Source of the DNA: Actinotignum schaalii_C | GTDB taxonomy: Bacteria; Actinomycetota; Actinomycetes; Actinomycetales; Actinomycetaceae | Length of the DNA stretch: 64,000 nucleotides | NCBI RefSeq assembly: GCF_034119425.1 | Contig: NZ_JAWUEL010000001.1 | Coordinates: 56,497-120,496, forward strand | Reading direction: 5' to 3' | Shown: positions 26,736 to 35,733 of the stretch, piece after piece | How positions within the stretch are numbered: the first letter of the stretch is position 1 | Layout of the letters: each line of letters starts with the position of its first letter | Notes under the pieces: model-generated | What the model was told of the DNA's origin: nothing | Database searches by the model: none | What the model saw: only the letters and a program-made list of their open reading frames with translations | Made by a program: the position numbers and the translations under genes

Positions 26736-29444
26736 ATGAGTAAGGTTCAGGATGCCCCGGGGCCGGCCGGCGCCGCGAAAGCGAGCGCGCGGGCCCGGGC
26801 GTCGTCGTCGAAGAAAGGTTCCCCGGTGTCGCGACTTGTCGCTTTCATCCGCTCCCATCCCCGCCCCTTCAAAATCACTTTCTATGTGCTGGTGATCGCC
26901 GGGGGGGCGGCCGTGGCTCGTACCCAACTCCAGGAGTTGAGCGGGGAGCACATGGCGCGGGTGCTCAGCGAGACACCGCCGGTAGTCCTCGTGGAACTTG
27001 TGGCTCTCGGTTTCCTCGCCTTTACCGCCACCGGTATTTATGACATTTTCGCCTCGCGGCATTTCGGGGTGGAGATCCCGGTGGGAACGGCAGCGAAAAT
27101 CGGGTGGATCGCCCAGGCGTTCAACAATTTTGCCGGCCTGGGTGGGCTAACCGGCGGAGCGATTCGCTCGCGCTACTACAAGCGGGCCGGAGCCTCCACC
27201 AAAGCCGCCGTGGATGCCAGTGTGGCGGTGTGGGCCGCGAATCTGCTCGGGCTTTTCGCCATGCTGCTGGCCACCCTGCCTTTCGCGTTCCGCTACGACG
27301 GGCGTTTCCTGGTGGTGCCGGTGGTGGCCTGCCTGTATATCCCCGTGTATTTCCTGGCCGGCAAGGTCCATTTCTGGAAGATTGACCTGCGCAACACCGC
27401 GATTGGCACCCAGAATTTCCGGCAAAAACTCCAGATGCTTTTCGCCTCTGTTGCTGATTGGCTGGCCGCGGCGGTGTTCTTCTGGATTTGCGTGCGGACC
27501 TTCCTAGGTGAGGTTTCCTTCGTGCAGGCGGTGTTTGTATACGCCACTGCCACCCTGGTAGGTCTGCTCAGCTTTATTCCGGCGGGCCTAGGAACGTTCG
27601 ATCTCACCGTTATCGTCTTCTTCCAGCACCTCGGTTTTGATTCCTCCATTCTGGTGCTCGCGATTATTGTTTACCGCGTTACTTATTACGCGCTACCGTG
27701 GCTGACGGCCACCGTGTACTGGCTGGCCGAATACGCCTACCCGCGCCTGGGCCTGGAAGATCGGGATAAGCGTGAACGCTGGCTCATTAATGCGCTGTCC
27801 ACCGGCGTGGTGATCCTGGGGATTTTCTCCATCGTCAATGCTTTCGCGCCCTCCTTTTACGCGCGGGTGGCGCTGCTGCATGTATTCCTCCCCCACGAAA
27901 TGATTCGCTCCTCGCGTATTGTCTCGCTGCTGGTGGGGATTATGTTGCTTATTTTGGCGCGCGGGGTGCGCCAGCGGGTCAGCCGTGTCTTCCCCATTAT
28001 TTTGATTCTGCTGGGTGTGGCCGCGGTGGCCTCGGTGGCACGCGGGCTGGATACCGGCGCAATTATCGTCATTATTCTGTTCTCGATTCTGCTCTACCTG
28101 GCACGCGGGGCTTTCAACCGCGAACCCCTCCCCTTCGAGTGGCGTTCTTTCGCGTTTTCCGCGGTTATCGCGGTGGGGATCCCGCTGGGGATTTTTGCCT
28201 GGCGCTGGATCCACGGGGCCCCGCAGGCGCACGTGTACCCCACGGCCCATGCGCTCCTCACCGGGCTAAGCATGATCTGCTTCGTTTCCCTTATTTCCCT
28301 CGCGTTACTTTTCTCGCGGTCCCGTGCCCCGCATTTCGAGCTACCCACCCCGGATGATGTGCAGCGGTTCGAAACGTTCCTTACCGAACACAACGCCGGT
28401 AACGCTTTCACCCACCTTTTCTACCTGGGTGATAAGCAGGTCTTTTATTCTTCTAACGGGCGTGCCGCGCTGCTTTACCGGCCCTACCGCTCCTCCATGC
28501 TGGTGCTCGGCGATCCGTTCGGGGACGAAGCTGCTTTCGAGGAGCTTTTCGAGGAATTCGTCACCTACGCCGATGAGCACGGCTGTTCGGTCGCGATTTA
28601 TGAGATTGCAGATATCTACCTGGGCGCCTGCGCAAATATCGGTTTCTCCTTCGTGAAAATCGGGGAGGATGCCACCGTTGATCTGGCCACGTATTCCAAT
28701 GTGGGGAATAAAGGCAAGGTATTCCGGCGTATGCGTAACCGCATGGGTGAGAAAGGCACGCATTTCGAAGTGCATTTCCCGCCCTACCCTCCCGAATTCA
28801 TTGAGGAGCTGCGCGAGGTTTCGGACGCGTGGCTGGGCAAACGTTCGGAAATGGGCTTCTCCCTCGGTTTCTTCGACGCCTCCTATATTGGCCGCACCCC
28901 GGTGCTGCTGGTGCGCGGAGAGGAACGTATCGAAGGTTTCGCAAGCCTTATGCCGATGGCCCCGGGGGTCGCTTCCGTGGACCTCATGCGTATCCGGCCG
29001 GACGCCCCGGGCGGCACCATGGATGGTATTTTCGTTTCCCTTATTGAATGGGCAAAAGAAAACGGATATACCCACGTCAATTTGGGGATGGCGCCCATGT
29101 CCAATACGGGTACCACGCGCTTCTCACGGGCGCGTGAAAAGGTGGTGCGCGTGATCTACGATTTCGGCGACCGTCTCTACAATTTCAAGGGCTTGCGTTC
29201 CTACAAGGAAAAGTTCAAGCCGCGCTGGCAGTCTCGCTATCTTGCGTATACCGGCACGACGGCGCTCACCCCTACCATCCTGGGGCTCCTCGATGTCATT
29301 CAGCATCCGGATCGCAGCCGCGGGGCAATTCCGTTGCAATGGAGCCTGCCTGCGCCCTGCCCGAGTGAGGGTGACGACGCCGCAGCTGCCGTTCCGGCAG
29401 CTGATACTACGGCTGCCAGTGCGGCTGGAAAGAAAGGTGCCTGA
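26736..29444 (+). CDS. mprF: MprF-type protein: lipid flippase domain fused to DUF2156 aminoacyltransferase domain
   Basis: 902 residues from the ATG at 26736; the open frame reaches back to 26319 but that part is antisense to hup. After a basic leader (residues 1-45) there are about 14 membrane spans to residue 530. The N-terminal group is the flippase (YLF1-like: NNFAGLGGLTGGAIRSRYYK, GLLSFIPAGLGTFD). The C-terminal 330 residues are the DUF2156 GNAT-like domain, with DLMRIRPDAPGGTMDGIF and VNLGMAPMSNTG. Such proteins move an amino acid from aminoacyl-tRNA to phosphatidylglycerol and flip the lipid, lowering the surface charge and giving resistance to cationic peptides. The amino acid used is not evident. 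Confidence 0.88.
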   Translation: MSKVQDAPGPAGAAKASARARASSSKKGSPVSRLVAFIRSHPRPFKITFYVLVIAGGAAVARTQLQELSGEHMARVLSETPPVVLVELVALGFLAFTATGIYDIFASRHFGVEIPVGTAAKIGWIAQAFNNFAGLGGLTGGAIRSRYYKRAGASTKAAVDASVAVWAANLLGLFAMLLATLPFAFRYDGRFLVVPVVACLYIPVYFLAGKVHFWKIDLRNTAIGTQNFRQKLQMLFASVADWLAAAVFFWICVRTFLGEVSFVQAVFVYATATLVGLLSFIPAGLGTFDLTVIVFFQHLGFDSSILVLAIIVYRVTYYALPWLTATVYWLAEYAYPRLGLEDRDKRERWLINALSTGVVILGIFSIVNAFAPSFYARVALLHVFLPHEMIRSSRIVSLLVGIMLLILARGVRQRVSRVFPIILILLGVAAVASVARGLDTGAIIVIILFSILLYLARGAFNREPLPFEWRSFAFSAVIAVGIPLGIFAWRWIHGAPQAHVYPTAHALLTGLSMICFVSLISLALLFSRSRAPHFELPTPDDVQRFETFLTEHNAGNAFTHLFYLGDKQVFYSSNGRAALLYRPYRSSMLVLGDPFGDEAAFEELFEEFVTYADEHGCSVAIYEIADIYLGACANIGFSFVKIGEDATVDLATYSNVGNKGKVFRRMRNRMGEKGTHFEVHFPPYPPEFIEELREVSDAWLGKRSEMGFSLGFFDASYIGRTPVLLVRGEERIEGFASLMPMAPGVASVDLMRIRPDAPGGTMDGIFVSLIEWAKENGYTHVNLGMAPMSNTGTTRFSRAREKVVRVIYDFGDRLYNFKGLRSYKEKFKPRWQSRYLAYTGTTALTPTILGLLDVIQHPDRSRGAIPLQWSLPAPCPSEGDDAAAAVPAADTTAASAAGKKGA

Positions 29445-29910
29445 GGCCAAGCGCCCCTCGATGCGCAATCCAGAAACGCCGATGGAAGAATTTGGTTCGG
29501 TGGTGCTGCGCGAGCCCACCCAGAATGCTACTAGTGCCTTCCTCAACGCGTCACGGTCACGGGAATTTGAGCTGAAAGAAGCCCAAAGAAAGGCCGCCGA
29601 TACACAAGTACGTGGTCTTTTCCCTCAGGCGCGAATTTGGCATCTTGACGCGCGCCCGCGCCGGAATGCGCTCAAGGGAATTACTGCTTTTATTGCTAGC
29701 ATTTTCGACCTTGATCTCTTCCGGATCTGGTTCAAGGAAAAGGCACCGCGCGCTTTTTACCTGGTAGATGAGGGTGTACGCCAGCTCCTTGTCCGCGTGA
29801 CAGATGCAGATCTTGAGGCGATTGCACTTCCCACACCACCCGCGCCCGTATCCAAGCGGCGCTTCACCCTCGGGCAAGATGCATTCTTACGCGAAGAAGA
29901 ACTTGCCTGA
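29437..29910 (+). CDS. Unrecognised small protein downstream of mprF
   Basis: 157 residues from a GTG at 29437, which has GGAAAGAAAG upstream and overlaps the mprF stop by 8 bases; the ATG at 29461 is the alternative but has no ribosome binding site. The N-terminus is hydrophilic and helical. A hydrophobic segment (GITAFIASIFDLDLFRIWF) near residue 85 may be an amphipathic or membrane helix. FYLVDEGVRQLLVRVTDADLEAIALP follows. No family is recognised. It is translationally linked to mprF, so a link to lipid modification is possible. It converges on the sortase gene, 10 bases away. Confidence 0.6.
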   Translation: MPEAKRPSMRNPETPMEEFGSVVLREPTQNATSAFLNASRSREFELKEAQRKAADTQVRGLFPQARIWHLDARPRRNALKGITAFIASIFDLDLFRIWFKEKAPRAFYLVDEGVRQLLVRVTDADLEAIALPTPPAPVSKRRFTLGQDAFLREEELA

Positions 29911-29920
29911 ATAGCACGAG

Positions 29921-30823
29921 CTATTCTTCCTGGGCGGCTGCTGCATTCTGACCCGTTGCTGCTTTGCGGGAGCGGTGGCGTTCTTTCCACGTCATGCGCG
30001 CAAGCACCCCGATGGTGGCCAGCACTGCCACTCCGTACGCGATAGCGAACCACGGGAAGCGCGGCAGATCGGAGGGTTTATTCGCGGCTTCTACGTCCGC
30101 TACCGGAGTAGGGATAATGCGCTCCCCCGTCACCAGGATGCGATGGGAGTTAATGCCGAGCGGGGTGCAGGTCACCAGGGTGACGAGGTCTTTGCCTTCT
30201 TCTACCCGTAGCGTATCGGTATCTTCCGGGGCTACTACTTTGGTATCCCGCACGCGGTAGGTGAGTACATCACCGAACACTTCGATGGTGAAGGTATCCC
30301 CCACGTTAACTTTGTTGAGGTCGGTGAACATGCGGGCGTTGGCGAGGCCGCGGTGCGCGGTGATCACCGCGCGGGTACTGGGTCCGCCCACGGGTAGCGA
30401 GGTGCCTTCCAGATGGCCAGCCGCGCGGTTGAGGACCTCATCTGAGGTGCCGTGATAGACGGGTAGGTCAACGTCGATAGTGGGGATGCGGAGCCTGGCC
30501 ATGAGGCCTTCGGAGTCCGCGGCAAGAATTTTTTCGTAGGGCCAGATGCCGTCGGCGGTGGTAGTGTCGCCGGTGCCGGTGGCTTTACGTTGATTGGCTT
30601 CTAAGATTGCGCCGGCGTTGAAGGCTTCGTTATAGGCATGCGCGGCGGCTAGCTGGGTGTCTTTATCAGGCTGTGCGGTGGCGATTTGTTCGGAGTAGGC
30701 GCCGGTAACTTTGGATTGCTCGTATTGGGAGAGCCAGGCAGCAGCGTGCGGGTACACCAGCAAGGTGAGCCCGAGGATAACAAGAAGCCCGATAAGGTAG
30801 GGCAGCAGCAGGTTTTTCTTCAT
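29921..30823 (-). CDS. srtC: Class C sortase, pilus-building
   Basis: 300 residues from the ATG at 30823 (MKKNLLLPYLIG); a longer frame to 30868 runs into the intergenic hairpin. There is one N-terminal membrane span (5-25) and one C-terminal span (257-275) with a cytoplasmic tail, as in class C. The catalytic set is His157 (ITAHRGL), Cys219 (LVTLVTC) and Arg228. It joins pilins by isopeptide bonds. The region before the barrel that holds the class C lid (about residues 80-100) has GIWPYEK but no DP-aromatic motif. It is the last gene of the operon, and its ribosome binding site is weak. Confidence 0.93.
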   Translation of the reverse strand: MKKNLLLPYLIGLLVILGLTLLVYPHAAAWLSQYEQSKVTGAYSEQIATAQPDKDTQLAAAHAYNEAFNAGAILEANQRKATGTGDTTTADGIWPYEKILAADSEGLMARLRIPTIDVDLPVYHGTSDEVLNRAAGHLEGTSLPVGGPSTRAVITAHRGLANARMFTDLNKVNVGDTFTIEVFGDVLTYRVRDTKVVAPEDTDTLRVEEGKDLVTLVTCTPLGINSHRILVTGERIIPTPVADVEAANKPSDLPRFPWFAIAYGVAVLATIGVLARMTWKERHRSRKAATGQNAAAAQEE

Positions 30824-30835
30824 GAGATACAGACC

Positions 30836-30871
30836 CGGGTGGGGAGGTACCAGATGGTACCTCCCCACCCG
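30836..30871 (-). promoter_or_regulatory. Perfect 16-bp hairpin between pilin and sortase genes
   Basis: CGGGTGGGGAGGTACC and its complement flank an AGAT loop. It starts about 40 bases after the pilin stop and ends 13 bases before the sortase ATG. There is no T-run on the minus strand. It probably acts as an attenuator or an mRNA 3' end stabiliser, so that much more pilin than sortase is made. Confidence 0.75.
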
Positions 30872-30909
30872 TTCGGTAGGCCGCGAGTGTTACGCGGTCA
30901 GTTCTGTGC

Positions 30910-32388
30910 TTAGGCGTTCACCGCGCGGTTGCGGCGAACCTGAGCGACGGTCAAGCCACCAGCAGCACCCAGCAGCGCGAGGCCACCGAGGGTGAGCATG
31001 AGCTGGCCGGCAGCACCGGTCAGCGGCAGGTTCGGGCCGTCATGCTTGGTGTTGTCAACGGTGAGTCCAACTTCAGTAGTCTCTCCCTTATTGACAGTAA
31101 CCGGCTTGACTTCGGTGCTAACCACGTAACCAGCAGGAGCCTTCTTTTCCTTGACGAAGAACTGCTTGCTATTAGCATCTCCAAGAACCAGACCCGGGAA
31201 ACGAACCTTACCTTCATCATCCGATGTCGCGGAAGCAATGGGGTTCGTACCAGCTTCAGCCTCAGCCTGGGTAGCGAATACTTCGAATTCAGCACCCTTC
31301 AGCGGCTTCTTATTATCCTTATCCTGCTTGAGCAGAATCAGGTTACCGAGCTTCACGGGGCGGTTGCTGGTGGTCGTTTCGGTACCCGGGTTGTATTCGT
31401 TAACGATCGGTCCGAAGGAGTTAGGAATCTCGCCATTCTTCGGGAGGCCGGTAATTTGGGTCGAAAGCTCAACCTTGAATTCCTGGCCAGCCTGAACCTT
31501 ATTCAGACCTTCCTGAGTGAGCTGCACGGTAACCGTTTGACGCGCGGCTACATCAGTATCGTCCTTAGCAGCCGGTTCCACAGTGAGCGTGTAATCAGCA
31601 TTTTCGGTCAATGCCTGGCCACCCAAGGTAACAGTTGCCGACACGTACTTAAGGTGAGCGTCGAGCTGATCGACCATGCCGACCTTCTTGTAGGTTTCGT
31701 CCTTCTTCAGAGCCGGAACCTTGTACTTGATATCCCATTTGACGGTATCGCCAACCTTGCGCGCATCAGTGTCAGTCAGAGTCTTGGTTCCATCATCGGA
31801 CACCGTGTTCTTCGGGTAGGCGTGAACGTCGTAGATCCACTCGGCCTTCTCATTCACCTTTGAGGGGAAAGGAATGGAAACGAAGAAGGGCTGGGCCTTG
31901 GTAATCACCTTGTGCTCACCCGTATTACCTTCACGAACGAGGTAAACACCAGCCGCCAAATCTGCGAACTTCGCAGTGCCACCATTAGCAGTCGTCTTAG
32001 TAGTCTCAGCGGCGTTCAGCGCCACATCTTGACCTTCGTACGTGACCTTCTTAGTAGTTTCATCGTACTTGAGCTTCGAGATCTTTTCCCACTCGCCAGG
32101 GTTGGAAAGGTTAATTCCATCCACCTTCCGCAGGATGAATTCGATGCCGTCAAGAGCTTCTGCACCCTGCGGAACATCCGTGATCTCGCGGCCGTTATTC
32201 GGCTTGTCCCAGGCCGGGTTCTTGTACTTGTGAACCGTGATGGAGCCTGTCTTCTCAAGGTTCGGATTGCCGAGCGTATCGGCGTTGGGCACAGCGTGGG
32301 CCCCGGGTGCGAGCACCAGACCAGCGGCGCCCAGCAGGGCGGTGATCAGGGCGGCGAGCACCGCGCGGATAGATTTCTTCAGCTGCAT
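30910..32388 (-). CDS. Major pilin (shaft) protein, LPXTG, SpaH/EbpB/FimP type
   Basis: 492 residues. A signal peptide ends near AHA (residue 32). WIYDVHAYPK (184-193) is the pilin motif, whose lysine is the isopeptide acceptor. The E-box-like FFVKEKKAPAGY (410-421) has Glu414. The sorting signal is LPLTG at 454, then a membrane span and an RRNR tail. Cna_B-type domains lie between. There are few cysteines and many Lys/Asp residues, as in self-crosslinked pilins. It sits between the tip adhesin and the sortase, which together make a covalent fibre on the cell wall. Confidence 0.95.
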   Translation of the reverse strand: MQLKKSIRAVLAALITALLGAAGLVLAPGAHAVPNADTLGNPNLEKTGSITVHKYKNPAWDKPNNGREITDVPQGAEALDGIEFILRKVDGINLSNPGEWEKISKLKYDETTKKVTYEGQDVALNAAETTKTTANGGTAKFADLAAGVYLVREGNTGEHKVITKAQPFFVSIPFPSKVNEKAEWIYDVHAYPKNTVSDDGTKTLTDTDARKVGDTVKWDIKYKVPALKKDETYKKVGMVDQLDAHLKYVSATVTLGGQALTENADYTLTVEPAAKDDTDVAARQTVTVQLTQEGLNKVQAGQEFKVELSTQITGLPKNGEIPNSFGPIVNEYNPGTETTTSNRPVKLGNLILLKQDKDNKKPLKGAEFEVFATQAEAEAGTNPIASATSDDEGKVRFPGLVLGDANSKQFFVKEKKAPAGYVVSTEVKPVTVNKGETTEVGLTVDNTKHDGPNLPLTGAAGQLMLTLGGLALLGAAGGLTVAQVRRNRAVNA

Positions 32389-32516
32389 GGTAGTCCTCTC
32401 CGTGATTGCAGCACATATTGCTTCAATTAGTTGTGTGGTTATTTTTGCCCGAAGGGCGGCGTTAGCTGCACAGTTTTACGTGCACAGTTCTCAGTGGCTG
32501 AGCCTTTATTCCACGC

Positions 32517-35255
32517 TCACCCCCGGTTTCGCCGTCTGATCATCACGATGCTCACCAGGAGCACAGCTCCCCCGAGCACCGCGAAGCCTGCCGTGCGGAA
32601 CGCGTCCTCGCTCCATCCACCGGTGAGTGGGAGCGGCGGTGCCTCACGAAGCTTGTTATAAATCACGCCGAGATTCAGTTCCACGGGTTCGTTACGCTCA
32701 TTCGTGACGGTCGTGGCGCCCACCTCCACGGTTTTCACCTCGGTGGACTTCACATAGCCCAGCGGCGCAGTCTTTTCTTCCAGGGTGTAGGTACCCCAGG
32801 GAACGTTTTCCAGGCGCAACTTGCCCGGGCGCGGATCCTTATCCTGCCAGAGCTTGGTAGCCGGGCACGCCTGCGCGTTCTCCCCCACGCAATCGCTTAC
32901 CTCGAAAGGCCGCCCATGCTGATCGCGCACCGTCCACACGGATCCCTTGAGGAATTTCTCCGACCCGGTTTCCTTCTTTTCCCAGACGATGGTGCCACGC
33001 ACGCGATCATTCTTAATGATGACCGGGGGATTCTGCTGCGCCGTCGTTACTACCTGCGGCGCGCCAGCGGGCCGGTACCCGCGCGGGGCAGATACTTCAT
33101 CCACCACGTAGCGCCTGCCAATGAGCACATCGTCCCACCTAGCCCGACCGTATCGATCCGTGGTGCGCTCGCCTTGACGCGGCTCGCCGGCATCGCAACG
33201 TCCGTTCCCATTGGTATCCTCGCACAGGTCGAAAACTGCTCCGGGCAGCGGATCATTCCAGTCGCTATCGCGCTTCTCGACGGTCAAGGACGTCACCTTC
33301 GGGCTATTCAACACCGAACACGTGAGATTCCCGTTCACAGCGGGCGAGGTCACTTCCCCGAGGAAAGCACCGCCCTCTTCGCGTTGCCCGCGCACCTGAA
33401 CATTCCGCCCCAGTTTATCCGTGCAGCTCCAGACTTTGTTGTAGTCACTGAGAGACGACGCCGAATCGCCTGACATCTGCTCCTTGAGCATATACACGCG
33501 ATCCCGGCCACGCAGCATCTTGCGCGTCGGCGTTTGTGGACCGGTGGTTTGGCCCGTCGTCGTAACAGATTCGGAATACGGAGCGCCGCCCAGCGAATTC
33601 GTACCCGGGTTCTTCTCCGCCACGCTCACCGTGAACTGGTCGCGGTCATTCAAGCGCTTGGTAATGTTCTTTTCCGCGCTGATGGTAGGAAGCTCCGCGC
33701 AGCCTTCGGTATCGGCAATCGCCTGATCCGCCCACTGCCCGTTCGGGTCAGTGGGTGCCTTGGGCACCTGGAAGACCGGTTGCTGGCGGTTGCGGACCTC
33801 ACCGGAAATAATATCGACTTCGTAAACCCGAGCTTGAGGAAGACCTGCCTGTCCCGGCTGCAGGTTCCCGTGCTGACCGGTATAACGGCCCGAGATATAA
33901 AACGACCCATTCGGACCGGCTGCCAGACCATCCGGCTCGAACATTCGAAGGTTCATGAAGAATGAGCGAATCAGCGTGCTCGGGAGCTTAGGTAAATTCC
34001 GATTGCGGATCGTGCCCAGATTGATCACCGGGTTCGTGCTTGAGCCACTCGGGCTTGCGTACTGCCTGTTCTCGATCGCCTGGTTATATGCATTCTCGAG
34101 ATCTGCCGCATCAATACGGTCAATGCGCATCTGGCTGAGACCCGAAAAATCAAGACCCTGGTTATTTTTACGGCCCTCCGAAGAACCGGAGAGTAGATAA
34201 AGATTGCCTTCTTTATCGAAAATAAGATCAGAGAAAATGGCAGAGGACAGGCTGGTGGTCTCTAGGTAACCGAGGGGCACCAAGTTTTTCGTGACCGGAT
34301 CGAACACCACAAGCTTACGCTTGGAGGTGTAAGGATCATTCGGCCTCCCAGGCTTCGCCTTACCCGCGTCACCGACCATAAAGAATTTACCATCCGGGCC
34401 CGGAGACATCGTTCCACCCTTGATCGGCATCTCCGGCGACAGCACTTTATACCTCTCGAGGGATTCGTATCCCTTATCTCCAGTATTGCTGATACGCCCG
34501 TGAGCAATCCAGGTTTCCGGGCTAGCTCCGGGTTTAGTTTCTCCGCGTAACTCGGTGTGCCACATGGACCCATCCGCGGCAATCGCCAGCGCGTCGTAAC
34601 CGACCTTTTTCGGACCAGCGGTCCAGTCCTTTCTCCATTCCACGCGCCCGACAAGTTCGGAACCAAGACTTCCGTTCGGCTTGACAGTAAGAAGGTTAAT
34701 TTCACCCTTACCGGAGCTAATGGAATAAAAACCGCGGCCGGTGCACTGCTGCATTGAGGTTGGCCGCACATTACGCGGGGCGAAGCGATACGGAGGCGCA
34801 GCCAGCAGACTGGCGGAGCCGTCCCGCGGAGTACCTTCCGGCCGCTCAAGAATTCCGAGCTGCTCGCGCCAGCTCTTCTGAGCCCGATCCAGCGGAGTGG
34901 CGGCCTCGGCGGTTTCCGCGGCTTCCGTATCGGTATCCGGTACCGGGGTAGGGGCGGTGGTGCCGTCTGTTCCTTCTGCCGTTTCCGCTTCTACCGTGCC
35001 TTCTTCAGCGCTGGGCGACGGCGCCACCGGGCTGACGGGCTCAGGCTGCTCAGGATCCGCGGCACCAGTGCCAGGCTCCGGAGCTTCCGAGGCGGCCTGG
35101 TCGCTGGCATCTTGAGCGGTGGTAACACCAGGGGTGGGATGAGGTGCCGCGGTACCCGAAAAAGGGACACCCGTGGCGTGGCTGGTCATGAGTGCGGCCA
35201 CGATCGTCGCAACCGTTGCCGGTATCGCCCGAAAATTCACGCTCATCCTGTCCAT
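32517..35255 (-). CDS. Pilus tip adhesin, large LPXTG protein (SpaA/FimQ-like)
   Basis: 912 residues. The start at 35255 lies 15 bases after an in-frame stop; an ATG three codons later is equally possible. It has a signal sequence, then a Pro/Glu/Thr-rich stalk (about 35-125), a large region of paired propeller-like repeats (about 150-560), then three Cna_B-type domains. One contains DTNGNGRCDAGEP, a calcium-loop-like motif. The LPLTG signal is at 875-879 with a membrane span and RRRNRG tail. Cysteines occur in pairs in the second half, so disulfides are likely. It is the first gene of the pilus operon. Confidence 0.9.
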   Translation of the reverse strand: MDRMSVNFRAIPATVATIVAALMTSHATGVPFSGTAAPHPTPGVTTAQDASDQAASEAPEPGTGAADPEQPEPVSPVAPSPSAEEGTVEAETAEGTDGTTAPTPVPDTDTEAAETAEAATPLDRAQKSWREQLGILERPEGTPRDGSASLLAAPPYRFAPRNVRPTSMQQCTGRGFYSISSGKGEINLLTVKPNGSLGSELVGRVEWRKDWTAGPKKVGYDALAIAADGSMWHTELRGETKPGASPETWIAHGRISNTGDKGYESLERYKVLSPEMPIKGGTMSPGPDGKFFMVGDAGKAKPGRPNDPYTSKRKLVVFDPVTKNLVPLGYLETTSLSSAIFSDLIFDKEGNLYLLSGSSEGRKNNQGLDFSGLSQMRIDRIDAADLENAYNQAIENRQYASPSGSSTNPVINLGTIRNRNLPKLPSTLIRSFFMNLRMFEPDGLAAGPNGSFYISGRYTGQHGNLQPGQAGLPQARVYEVDIISGEVRNRQQPVFQVPKAPTDPNGQWADQAIADTEGCAELPTISAEKNITKRLNDRDQFTVSVAEKNPGTNSLGGAPYSESVTTTGQTTGPQTPTRKMLRGRDRVYMLKEQMSGDSASSLSDYNKVWSCTDKLGRNVQVRGQREEGGAFLGEVTSPAVNGNLTCSVLNSPKVTSLTVEKRDSDWNDPLPGAVFDLCEDTNGNGRCDAGEPRQGERTTDRYGRARWDDVLIGRRYVVDEVSAPRGYRPAGAPQVVTTAQQNPPVIIKNDRVRGTIVWEKKETGSEKFLKGSVWTVRDQHGRPFEVSDCVGENAQACPATKLWQDKDPRPGKLRLENVPWGTYTLEEKTAPLGYVKSTEVKTVEVGATTVTNERNEPVELNLGVIYNKLREAPPLPLTGGWSEDAFRTAGFAVLGGAVLLVSIVMIRRRNRG

Positions 35256-35344
35256 TACACGAAGGTTCGATCACCAGAAGTGGTTTATCGGCCCTCCGTA
35301 TAACTAATAGTTATCAATCGGCTTAATAAGCTACGGGAATGAAT

Positions 35345-35362
35345 ACCTACTGTCCAGTAGGT
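35345..35362. promoter_or_regulatory. Palindrome upstream of the pilus operon
   Basis: ACCTACTG and CAGTAGGT are perfect 8-base arms around TC. It is about 90 bases upstream of the tip gene start, in an AT-rich intergenic region, and is a good candidate for a regulator site. Confidence 0.5.
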
Positions 35363-35479
35363 CGAGACGTGATTCATATCCGCCAAAGTTCCCAGACAGC
35401 TTTCAGCCTGAAAATTTTTTGCAAATCTTTACACTCAACAAATTGGCATACTATGGCGCAAAAATCCCCAGAAATAGCA

Positions 35480-35489
35480 CCCCCCCCCC
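35480..35489. repeat. Ten-base C run (G run on the pilus sense strand)
   Basis: A run of ten C in a 478-base gene-free, AT-rich region between the pilus operon and the DoxX-like gene. It is 225 bases upstream of the tip gene start. Runs of this length are prone to slipped-strand changes. Otherwise this region (35256-35733) shows only the palindrome at 35345; one open frame of 66 codons crosses it on the plus strand and has no support. Confidence 0.7.
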
Positions 35490-35733
35490 GCATTTTTCAC
35501 AGCACCGTAGCACGGCAAATCCTAGGACCCTTGACCTAAATCGTTTGTCTCAAATAAAGTTTCACCGATTAGTAAAGAATTTTATGTTACGAGCACCACA
35601 CGATAATTGACGAAAAGTACGTAATATGTCCATGGTTGTCTAGTAACAAATTCGGTGTGATAGTCGGTGTTTATCCGCTGGGCACACTCCGGGAGTAGTT
35701 GAACGAGTCCACGACCGGGTTTACGATCAAGTT

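Noticed and set aside
31042..31863. Long open frame on the plus strand inside the pilin region
   Set aside because: It is antisense to the major pilin, has no ribosome binding site and no family signal.
35339..35539. 66-codon open frame across the C run
   Set aside because: No ribosome binding site or family; Pro codons from the C run are the only notable feature.
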